Shown here piece after piece: positions 8,074-14,624 of a stretch of DNA of 58,764 bases. The stretch is taken from assembly GCF_003473295.1 (NCBI RefSeq), contig NZ_QRMP01000021.1:1-58764 (forward strand). The letters run 5' to 3'. The translations under genes and the position numbers were made by a program. The stretch is from Parabacteroides sp. AM08-6 (GTDB lineage: Bacteria > Bacteroidota > Bacteroidia > Bacteroidales > Tannerellaceae). Within the stretch, counting starts at the first letter, position 1; each line of letters starts with the position of its first letter. Below the pieces are notes generated by a model. That model saw nothing but the letters and a program-made list of their open reading frames with translations, had not been told where the DNA came from and did not search any database.

Positions 8074-8374
8074 AAGGCGTGGTTTGTTTGGGTGATTGAT
8101 TAAGTATTTCTCTGTCTGCAATAATTCTTTCAATATAAGCAGATTTATAATAAATCTTACTGCCTATTTGAGAATAAGCCAATCTTCCGCTACTCCGATA
8201 ATATTGCAGCGTTCGTTTGCTAAAGCCCAATAATAGGCACACAGCCTGACTATCCAGCCAGTTTTCTACTTTTTGAGTATGAGTGCTGCACAAACTTTCT
8301 ATTCGTTTGGCAAACTCCGTGAACCGTTCGCAGACATACGAAAAGGTTCTCTTTTCAATGGTTACTACTTCCAT
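8060..8374 (-). CDS. Excisionase-like helix-turn-helix protein
   Basis: A 104-residue protein: MEVVTIEKRTFSYV, a helical stretch, then NWLDSQAVCLLLGFSKRTLQ and IYYKSAYIERII, the HTH and wing. It is the intact counterpart of the split gene at 2840-3166 and shows what residue the stop replaced there. It is the first gene of a unit running leftward through DUF3876. It is divergent from the TetR gene at 8592, with a 217-base intergenic region that holds the TetR promoter. Confidence 0.8.
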   Translation of the reverse strand: MEVVTIEKRTFSYVCERFTEFAKRIESLCSTHTQKVENWLDSQAVCLLLGFSKRTLQYYRSSGRLAYSQIGSKIYYKSAYIERIIADREILNQSPKQTTPYEKN

Positions 8375-8557
8375 ACTTTCATTTTTTTATGGTTTATAAA
8401 ACGTGTTGATTTAACTTTCACCAGCAAATGAAAGAAGAATCAAGAGACGTTTTAAAAACTGTCTGGAAGTGGCATGAAGTGGTTATAACTGACCGAATAA
8501 ATGAAGATAGAAATTATACACTGTGAACATACAAGATGTTAAAATTGCCCATTTTAT

Positions 8558-8573
8558 ACTTACTACTAAGTAA
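8558..8573. promoter_or_regulatory. Candidate TetR operator in the tetR promoter
   Basis: The near-palindrome acttactactaagtaa lies seven bases before the -7 box of the TetR gene. A 14-of-15 match (acttactaataagta) is found at 9161-9175, before the DinB gene. The paired positions suggest one repressor acting on both. Confidence 0.65.
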
Positions 8574-8579
8574 ATTGCA

Positions 8580-8587
8580 TATATTTG
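8580..8587 (+). promoter_or_regulatory. Bacteroidales -7 promoter box for tetR
   Basis: The octamer tatatttg is an exact TAnnTTTG match five bases before the ATG at 8592. The transcript would have almost no 5' leader. The element sits directly downstream of the candidate operator. Confidence 0.65.
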
Positions 8588-8591
8588 CGCC

Positions 8592-9137
8592 ATGAATGAT
8601 ACTAGAAATGAAATAATAAGATTAGGAAGTGAGTTAATTCTCTCTATTGGCTACAATTCTTTTAGCTATGCAGACATATCTAAAGCGTTGAATATAAAGA
8701 ATGCAGCTATTCATTATTATTTCCCTTCAAAGTCAGATTTGGGAGTAGAGATAATAAGAAGAAATCTAAATGCTTTCAACAAGCTAACTAAAACATGGGA
8801 AAGTTTGGATTACAAATTACAGTTTTCCAATTATATTCATATGCACGATAGTTTTATCAAGAATCATTGGGTTTGTATAGTTGGCTCACTTTCGCCATCT
8901 TATGACACTTTACCTGAAAACATGCAGAAAGAGTTGCAGGAATTGGTAAACACAATTCTAAAATGGCTTACAGCTTTATTAGATAATGGTTTAAAAAATA
9001 ATGCTTTTTCATTTACGGAAACACCAAGAACAAAGGCTTTCATGGTTCATTCCGCATTACTATCTTCTTTGCAAATGAATAAAGTATTAAAAAATGATGT
9101 GTATAAGTCAATACAGGAAGGATTATTAAATATCTAA
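8592..9137 (+). CDS. TetR/AcrR family transcriptional regulator
   Basis: A 181-residue TetR family protein. The N-terminal HTH (about residues 10-50) includes YNSFSYADISKALNIKNAAIHYYFPSK cut by typical TetR spacing, with the AIHYYFPSKSDL recognition helix and turn. The remainder (about 60-181) is an all-helical ligand-binding and dimerisation domain, including a CIVGSLSPSYDTLP segment. It probably represses itself and the DinB gene that follows by 53 bases, since near-identical palindromes precede both. The ligand cannot be read from sequence. Relatives of this subgroup often respond to small toxic or electrophilic compounds. Confidence 0.85.
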   Translation: MNDTRNEIIRLGSELILSIGYNSFSYADISKALNIKNAAIHYYFPSKSDLGVEIIRRNLNAFNKLTKTWESLDYKLQFSNYIHMHDSFIKNHWVCIVGSLSPSYDTLPENMQKELQELVNTILKWLTALLDNGLKNNAFSFTETPRTKAFMVHSALLSSLQMNKVLKNDVYKSIQEGLLNI

Positions 9138-9160
9138 TATTTTTTTTGCCCTAATAACTT

Positions 9161-9175
9161 ACTTACTAATAAGTA
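9161..9175. promoter_or_regulatory. Second copy of the candidate TetR operator
   Basis: The word acttactaataagta, 16 bases before the DinB start, differs by one base from 8558-8572. An extra half-site (aactt) precedes it. This repeated placement is the basis for proposing that the TetR at 8592 controls the DinB gene. Confidence 0.65.
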
Positions 9176-9190
9176 TATAAATTTATAGAA

Positions 9191-9709
9191 ATGAAAAGAA
9201 TTGATTTTTTAAGAGAACAGATTATCGAATCGAGGAATTTTGTAAATCGTTTGATTTCCGAAATACCACAAGATTTATGGTACACAATTCCTCAAAACAC
9301 AGATTCAAATTTTGCTTGGCAAGTTGGACATTTAATGATTAGTCAAAACTTCCATGCTATCACATGTATCACAGGAAGAAATACTAAAATCACAGAATTG
9401 ATTCCCATCGTTGATTATGTGAAAATCTTTAATGGGATGGGAACTCTACACAGGTCAGTAGAAAAAAACTTGATCCCAACATATGAGCTAAAAGAACAGT
9501 TCGATACCATTCACGAAATATGCATAGATAATTTATCACAATTAAATGATGATATATTATTTGAGCAATTAGAACCTATTCCGTTTAAACATCCGGTAGC
9601 TAATAATAAATATGAAGCATTATCTTGGTGCTTCAAACATGAAATGTGGCATAGTGCAGAAATGGAAGAACTAAAGCGTATGCTCGGCTATCCTATCAAA
9701 TGGCTATAA
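9191..9709 (+). CDS. DinB-like (DUF664/YfiT-type) putative metal-dependent enzyme
   Basis: A 172-residue four-helix-bundle protein of the DinB-like superfamily. The three His positions expected for the metal site are visible in QVGHLMISQNFH (about residue 48), and in KHEMWHSAEMEEL near residues 155-160. Characterised relatives are thiol S-transferases (bacillithiol or mycothiol dependent) or are of unknown function. This is unrelated to the DinB DNA polymerase. It is downstream of the TetR gene with a shared palindrome, so a role in responding to a small reactive compound is a reasonable inference. The substrate is unknown. Confidence 0.75.
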   Translation: MKRIDFLREQIIESRNFVNRLISEIPQDLWYTIPQNTDSNFAWQVGHLMISQNFHAITCITGRNTKITELIPIVDYVKIFNGMGTLHRSVEKNLIPTYELKEQFDTIHEICIDNLSQLNDDILFEQLEPIPFKHPVANNKYEALSWCFKHEMWHSAEMEELKRMLGYPIKWL

Positions 9710-9784
9710 AGATAGTTGTATCTTAAATACAGGAAATGATAATAAAAGAGACAGGCAAGCTATTGTTTATTCTAATAAAGTGAT

Positions 9785-9813
9785 TACATTTGCATACCAT
9801 ACTATATGGTATG
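9785..9813 (+). promoter_or_regulatory. -7 box plus perfect palindromic operator for second TetR gene
   Basis: The -7 box tacatttg (9785-9792, exact TAnnTTTG) is followed at once by a perfect inverted repeat, arms cataccat and atggtatg at 9793-9800 and 9806-9813, with five bases between. It lies 10 bases before the ATG of the TetR gene at 9824. The layout is that of an autorepressor operator covering the transcription start. Confidence 0.75.
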
Positions 9814-9823
9814 TATTTAAATT

Positions 9824-10360
9824 ATGAAGAAAGTAGATAAAAAGCAATGGTTCGTGACAGGACTAACAGTTTTGGAAAAAGAAGGATTTGCAAGAATCAC
9901 GATAGATAATCTATGCGGATTATTGCAAATCACCAAAGGTGCATTCTATCATCATTTCAAAAACATAGACGGCTATGTGGATGCATTGATGAGGTATTGG
10001 TTGGAGGTAAACACATTTGAGTTTATTCGTGAAGTGGACAAATTGAACACTCCCAAAGAACAATTGCAAAAATTGGCTGATATGGCAGCATACGCTTCTA
10101 TCCGAAACGAAAGTGTAATACGGGCGTGGGGGTACTCCAGTCCAATTGTACGAAATTATGTAGCGCAAGCGGACAATATCAGATTGGAGTATGCAACCAA
10201 GCTAAATGAAGCAATCGGATTAGATGCTAAACAAGCAATGGATTTGGCGGTAATACAATATTCCATGCTAATTGGCATGCAACAAGTTTGCTCGGATCTA
10301 TCAGCAAAACAGTTTAAAGAGTTGCAGGATATGGTTATCAATAAATTTAAAGAGCAGTAA
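9824..10360 (+). CDS. TetR/AcrR family transcriptional regulator
   Basis: A 178-residue TetR family protein. Its HTH is near residues 12-50, with FARITIDNLCGLLQITKGAF and YHHFKNIDGYVDAL, followed by a helical ligand domain. It has its own promoter with a perfect inverted repeat at 9793-9813. The stop codon is one base before the start of the DUF2867 gene, so the two are co-transcribed. Autorepression and control of the DUF2867 gene are inferred from this context. Confidence 0.85.
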   Translation: MKKVDKKQWFVTGLTVLEKEGFARITIDNLCGLLQITKGAFYHHFKNIDGYVDALMRYWLEVNTFEFIREVDKLNTPKEQLQKLADMAAYASIRNESVIRAWGYSSPIVRNYVAQADNIRLEYATKLNEAIGLDAKQAMDLAVIQYSMLIGMQQVCSDLSAKQFKELQDMVINKFKEQ

Positions 10361-10361
10361 G

Positions 10362-10820
10362 ATGAAAAATATACCAACAAACAGCTTGATTGAAAAGTAT
10401 CTACCTGCCGATTATGTGGATTCTTATTCAAGAGAAATAGTTTGTAATCAGAAAATAACACCTGAAAAATTTCGCAATTTAGCTTTTAACCAACTTCCTA
10501 AATGGATAGATTGGTTAATGAATTTACGAAACGCTATTGTAAAACCAATGGGATTGGACACAAAGAGTAGATTTACAAATATGGTGTCCGATAAAAACGA
10601 GCATGAAGAAATTTTTGGAATGCCTGACAGCCACTTGGATTTTCATGTTTCAATGTGGTGTGGTGCATATAAAGATGGCAAACAGGAACTTAGGATTACT
10701 ACTATTGTGAAATATAACAATTGGCTTGGACGAATGTATTTTTTCTTTATTAGACCATTTCACAAAATTATCATTTACTCTCTATTGAAACGAATAAAGA
10801 ATAAATATGAACGGCAATAA
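10362..10820 (+). CDS. DUF2867-like protein
   Basis: A 152-residue protein from ATG 10362 (MKNIPTNSLIEKYLPADYVD), one base after the TetR stop. An upstream frame from 10272 overlaps the TetR gene and is not needed. It resembles DUF2867 proteins (pattern DSY then LPKWIDWLMNLRNAIVKPMG, DSHLDFHVSMWCG, YFFFIRPFHKIII near the C-terminus). The fold is START-like or lipid-binding in related families. No enzyme motif is visible. It is tightly coupled to a TetR regulator, so it is probably the regulated effector. Confidence 0.65.
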   Translation: MKNIPTNSLIEKYLPADYVDSYSREIVCNQKITPEKFRNLAFNQLPKWIDWLMNLRNAIVKPMGLDTKSRFTNMVSDKNEHEEIFGMPDSHLDFHVSMWCGAYKDGKQELRITTIVKYNNWLGRMYFFFIRPFHKIIIYSLLKRIKNKYERQ

Positions 10821-10850
10821 ACGAAACGTATAACACATGTTTGATTGCTT

Positions 10851-11486
10851 ATGCCAAAATGGAGCCTTTCAGATCAAAATATATATAGTCTTCTCAACTC
10901 TTCTTGCACAGAAGAAAATTTTGATGAAGCCCAACTACTTATGGCATATAGAGAATTTGTTGAATCTGTAATTACCTTTCTGAATAATGAATCAGATTAC
11001 AAAACTTTAATTAGAGAACTAAATCTTACCTACATAGAATTTGAAGCACTAAAAAATAGTTTAGAAATCAGAAGAGATTTCTGTTATGAAACAAAAAGTA
11101 TAACATGCAATAAGATACTTTCATTTATTAATAAAGAACTAGACCTACTCCATCATCAAATGGAATTTCCCAAATTCTTTATTAACATTGAAGCTGGATG
11201 GAAATCTACCTTACACCTAAATAAAGATATTGCAAAGTACATCGACATAATGGAAATCGTATGTGGACTTTATTATCTAAAATGTATTACAACGGTTGAT
11301 GGTAAGGAAATACATTTCAGTGATTTAGCAAATGCTTTTGAAAAGCTGTTTAACATAAAATTCAGTGATATTTATAAAAAAGAAGAAGAGGTTATCAAAC
11401 GTAAGCCTGATAAACGAACAGCCTTTTTAGATAAACTAAGAGTCGCTATTATCGAAAAGTGTAAAGAAGAGGGATATTTTCCATAA
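10851..11486 (+). CDS. RteC-like regulator
   Basis: A 211-residue protein resembling RteC, the tetracycline-linked regulator of CTnDOT-type elements that activates excision genes. The N-terminal three quarters are helical. The C-terminal part (RTAFLDKLRVAIIEKCKEEGY) is the winged-helix end typical of the family. The open frame begins at TTG 10845, and the ATG two codons later is taken as start. RteA and RteB, the usual two-component partners, are absent here. It lies between the TetR cassette and the mobilization region, so control of island excision or mobilization is likely. Confidence 0.72.
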   Translation: MPKWSLSDQNIYSLLNSSCTEENFDEAQLLMAYREFVESVITFLNNESDYKTLIRELNLTYIEFEALKNSLEIRRDFCYETKSITCNKILSFINKELDLLHHQMEFPKFFINIEAGWKSTLHLNKDIAKYIDIMEIVCGLYYLKCITTVDGKEIHFSDLANAFEKLFNIKFSDIYKKEEEVIKRKPDKRTAFLDKLRVAIIEKCKEEGYFP

Positions 11487-11526
11487 AATCAAAATACAGA
11501 TATTCAGGGTATTAATCATAATTTAT

Positions 11527-11551
11527 CGGGGAATGGGTGATCTATTCCCCG
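11527..11551 (+). terminator. Hairpin after the RteC-like gene
   Basis: Arms cggggaat (11527-11534) and attccccg (11544-11551) form a perfect 8-bp stem with a 9-base loop. A weak T-containing stretch follows. It is terminator-like, 40 bases after the RteC stop. A protein-binding palindrome is the alternative. Confidence 0.55.
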
Positions 11552-11631
11552 AACTTATTTGCAGTCATTTTTAGAACTTTGCTTCATCAATCGATTGAAA
11601 ATAATTAATGTTCAACTTAAAATGAAGCAAA

Positions 11632-11964
11632 ATGTATATAGACAATGAAAACTTCGAGAAATGGATGGAGAAACTTTCCAAAAAACTCACCGAGATCGGG
11701 CAAGACCTGAAATCTCTTATCAATACCGACACCGTATTCGATGAAAATGAGAAGCTGTTAGATAATCAAGACTTAGCCTTTCTGCTAAAAGCATCTTTCA
11801 GAACCCTACAACGCTATCGGGCAAAAGGTGTACTTCCCTACTTTAACATTGGACGGAAAACGTACTATAGAGCCAGCGACATCCGGGCTTTTGTTCGTGA
11901 GTATGCCGATTCTCAAACCTACAAGCAGTTCGAAAAAGCCAATCAGTTAGAGAATCAACCCTGA
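11632..11964 (+). CDS. Excisionase-like helix-turn-helix protein before mob genes
   Basis: A 110-residue protein: a helical N-terminus (about 1-40), LLDNQDLAFLLKASFRTLQ, RYRAKGVLPYFNIGRKTYY and RASDIRAFVREY. It belongs to the same HTH family as the genes at 3175, 6543, 7405 and 8060, but faces the opposite way from the latter three and leads into the mobilization region. A role as regulator or relaxosome accessory near oriT is possible. The family alone supports only DNA binding. Confidence 0.75.
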   Translation: MYIDNENFEKWMEKLSKKLTEIGQDLKSLINTDTVFDENEKLLDNQDLAFLLKASFRTLQRYRAKGVLPYFNIGRKTYYRASDIRAFVREYADSQTYKQFEKANQLENQP

Positions 11965-11973
11965 TAGCAAAAA

Positions 11974-12205
11974 GCAGCAGAGGAAAGAAGCCTATGTTCG
12001 GACTATTCCTCTGTGCTACTACCCCGATTTAGCAGAAACTGCTCCACCTATCGGTTCAGCCCGTTTCACTAAATCGAGCAAGAGGGAACTGGACAAGTCC
12101 TGTTCTTCCCTCTTGCCCTGCGGGGCAAAGCCTTCGGCTTTAGCGTATTACAAGAATACGCTGTAATGACACTCGTAATAAGCATTATCTTTTTAATGCT
12201 TATTA
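11974..12205. other. Hairpin-rich putative oriT region
   Basis: Five inverted repeats are packed here: cagaggaa/ttcctctg (11978-12013), gcaagagggaa/ttcccctcttgc-type arms at 12078-12088 and 12106-12116 with an inner ggac/gtcc, aaagcc/ggcttt (12127-12141), agcgtatt/aatacgct (12142-12162), and a perfect 12-bp pair at 12176-12187/12194-12205. The region lies directly upstream of the accessory mobilization gene and relaxase, where Bacteroides mobilizable elements carry oriT. The nick site cannot be assigned from sequence alone. The last hairpin could also act as a terminator. Confidence 0.6.
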
Positions 12206-12248
12206 TCAGGTATTTATCTATTCATATTTCTATTAAAAAGTAATTACC

Positions 12249-12833
12249 ATGCCAAATAACAGTCGAAAAACGATATTCACTACCATTTCCGTAGACAAGG
12301 GAACAGCAGCTTTGGTAGAAAAGATATGCAAACGCTATTCACTGAAAAAGAGTGAAGTTGTAAAGTTGGCGTTCGGGTATATAGACAAGGCACATATCAA
12401 CCCATCCGAAGCACCTGAATCCATAAAATCGGAACTGGCGAAAATAAATAAGAGACAGGATGATATTATCCGTTTCATTCATCACTATGAAGAAGAGCAA
12501 CTGAATCCGATGATACGGACAACAAATTCTATAGCTTTGCGTTTCGATGCTATCGGCAAAACTTTAGAAACTCTAATTCTCTCTCAACTGGAAGCCAGCC
12601 AAGAGAAACACACAGCCATATTGAAAAAGTTAAGTGAACAGTTCTGTAATCATGCCGATGTAATAAACAACCAATCCAAACAGATAAATGCACTATACCA
12701 AATACACCAACGGGATTATAAAAAGCTACTTCAACTGATACAACTCTATTCGGAACTTTCCGCTTGTGGTGTGATGGATAACAAAAGAAAAGAGAACCTG
12801 AAAGTTAAAATCAGCAATCTGATAAATACATAG
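12249..12833 (+). CDS. BfmA/BtgA-family mobilization accessory protein
   Basis: A 194-residue protein. The N-terminus (FTTISVDKGTAALVEKICKRYSLKKSEVVKLAF) looks like a ribbon-helix-helix DNA-binding domain. The rest is a long coiled-coil-prone helix (about residues 60-190). It matches the BfmA/BtgA class that binds oriT and assists the relaxase in Bacteroides mobilizable plasmids and transposons. It is followed after four bases by the relaxase gene, and hairpin-rich DNA lies upstream. It probably forms the relaxosome with that partner. Confidence 0.82.
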   Translation: MPNNSRKTIFTTISVDKGTAALVEKICKRYSLKKSEVVKLAFGYIDKAHINPSEAPESIKSELAKINKRQDDIIRFIHHYEEEQLNPMIRTTNSIALRFDAIGKTLETLILSQLEASQEKHTAILKKLSEQFCNHADVINNQSKQINALYQIHQRDYKKLLQLIQLYSELSACGVMDNKRKENLKVKISNLINT

Positions 12834-12837
12834 GATT

Positions 12838-13815
12838 ATGCACATAGACTTTGCCCCGCCATCCAATGGAACATATAATAATTCTGGGAGTTGCCGACAG
12901 TTAGCTAATTACATGGAACACGAGGATTTAGAAAGAATGGAAAAGGGTATTTATGCCGAGGGCTTTTTCAATCTGGCAGAGGATAACATCTACAAATCAA
13001 AAGTGATAAAGGATATAGATAGCAATATCGGACAACTTCTAAAAACAGATGCTAAGTTTTATGCTATTCATGTCAGCCCATCAGAAAAAGAACTCCGAGC
13101 AATTGGTTATACAGAACAGGAACAAGCCGAAGCCATGAAACGCTATATCCGTGAAGTGTTTATCCCTGAATATGCCAAGAACTTTAATAAAGAACTATCT
13201 GCTTCTGATATTAAATTCTATGGTAAGATTCATTTTAACCGTAGTCGTTCTAATAACGAACTGAATATGCATTGTCATTTGATTGTGAGCCGGAAAGACC
13301 AAGCAAATAAAAAGAAGCTATCTCCACTTACCAATCACAAGAACACCAAGAACGGAGTAATTAAAGGTGGCTTCAATCGTGTGAATCTATTCCAACAAGC
13401 AGAACTGGGATTTGATAAGCAATTCGGCTACAATAGACAATTATCAGAATCCTTTGAGTACGCCAATACCATGAAAAACGGTTCTATAGCGAAACAGATT
13501 AAACAACAAGAGTTAGAATATCAATATAATAAAGGAAAAGCCGAAATCAATCAAGATAACAATCAGGAAAACTTGCTTTCTCTTAATCTTGAAAACAGGA
13601 AATCAAGTGATAAGACTTCCAATACAGATACACATATTGCTATCAAACAAGAAAATTATACTTATGTAGTTCCATTTTTCAATCAAAAGAACAATATTTC
13701 TCCCAATTCCCAAATTCCTTTTACCTCATCGGAAATTGTTTTCAGAAAAAATTCTATAATCCGACAAAACCAAATACCGAAATTTAAGAAAAGAAACAGA
13801 AAAAATAAATTATAA
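12838..13815 (+). CDS. DUF5712-type HUH relaxase (mobilization protein)
   Basis: A 325-residue relaxase-like protein. The N-terminus MHIDFAPPSNGTYNNSG is family-typical. The segment NELNMHCHLIVSRKD carries an H-x-H pair, the metal-binding mark of HUH nucleases, and Tyr residues earlier in the chain could supply the nucleophile. The C-terminal ~100 residues are polar and Asn/Lys-rich without a clear domain. It would nick oriT and pilot the strand through a conjugation apparatus supplied by another element. It is in an operon with the BtgA-like gene. Confidence 0.8.
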   Translation: MHIDFAPPSNGTYNNSGSCRQLANYMEHEDLERMEKGIYAEGFFNLAEDNIYKSKVIKDIDSNIGQLLKTDAKFYAIHVSPSEKELRAIGYTEQEQAEAMKRYIREVFIPEYAKNFNKELSASDIKFYGKIHFNRSRSNNELNMHCHLIVSRKDQANKKKLSPLTNHKNTKNGVIKGGFNRVNLFQQAELGFDKQFGYNRQLSESFEYANTMKNGSIAKQIKQQELEYQYNKGKAEINQDNNQENLLSLNLENRKSSDKTSNTDTHIAIKQENYTYVVPFFNQKNNISPNSQIPFTSSEIVFRKNSIIRQNQIPKFKKRNRKNKL

Positions 13816-13886
13816 GACATCTCGCAACAATAAATTTATCAAAGACTGGCTAACATATTTATTTGAGTATCTTTTATCAAAACTTC

Positions 13887-14624
13887 TCATTGTGTGAAAT
13901 CGAAAAAAAGATGGAATATATGAATAGGAGTAATGATTTGATCTTCATATATTCGGACGTGATCTGATTGGAAGCCATATCTAAAACTAGCAATTGGGCA
14001 ATTTAACAAATTATGATTTTGTATATAGCCAAAAGACAACTTTCCATGAGTTAAATTGCAAAGAAGAATTCCCTCTTTTAACTTTGTGATAACATCATCT
14101 GGATTATTGTTAATTATATATCCCAACATACCTCCAAAAGACTTGTTCGTAGCATATTTGTTAATCAAGAATCTATAAAGCCCTCCATCATCTTCTTTAT
14201 GTTTTGTTACATTATGAATATATGCATTTATTCTTGATTTACTAATACTCACAGGCTTACACTCCAAGACAAGATATTGGCTTATCCAATCACTATGTTC
14301 AAATTTAAGATCATAATAGCCAATAAGTTTATCTTGATTTCTAGCTTCTGAATTAACCATAAATCCATCCAATACAAAATTCTCATTCTTTTGAAGTTGC
14401 CGACGAATATGATCTGTTATTTCCTCTTCCTTACTATTTCTTAAAACTTCACGATCATCTGCGGTAATGCTATTATAAACAGTGGACAAATAAGCAAATA
14501 TCTGAGTAAGATAAAAATTATCATCAAATTTAGAAGACTCTTGCAGGTGCCTCTGTCTCATTTCTTTAAATGCATTGGATTCACTGCTAGAAGTTGGAAT
14601 ATATAAAAAATCAACATTACTCAT
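13887..14624 (-). CDS. Putative PD-(D/E)XK nuclease of a restriction module
   Basis: A 245-residue protein with a nuclease-like signature. Asp105 lies in GYYDLKF, and Glu121 and Lys123 lie in YLVLECKPV, giving D-x15-E-C-K, with an acidic helix (EEEITDHIRRQL) near residue 70 that could supply the upstream Glu. This is the pattern of PD-(D/E)XK endonucleases. The start ATG overlaps the stop of the upstream methylase by four bases (ATGA), so the two are translationally coupled. The pair looks like a modification enzyme with a separate nuclease subunit. I do not recognise a named family, and the nuclease call rests on the motif and context. Confidence 0.6.
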   Translation of the reverse strand: MSNVDFLYIPTSSSESNAFKEMRQRHLQESSKFDDNFYLTQIFAYLSTVYNSITADDREVLRNSKEEEITDHIRRQLQKNENFVLDGFMVNSEARNQDKLIGYYDLKFEHSDWISQYLVLECKPVSISKSRINAYIHNVTKHKEDDGGLYRFLINKYATNKSFGGMLGYIINNNPDDVITKLKEGILLCNLTHGKLSFGYIQNHNLLNCPIASFRYGFQSDHVRIYEDQIITPIHIFHLFFDFTQ

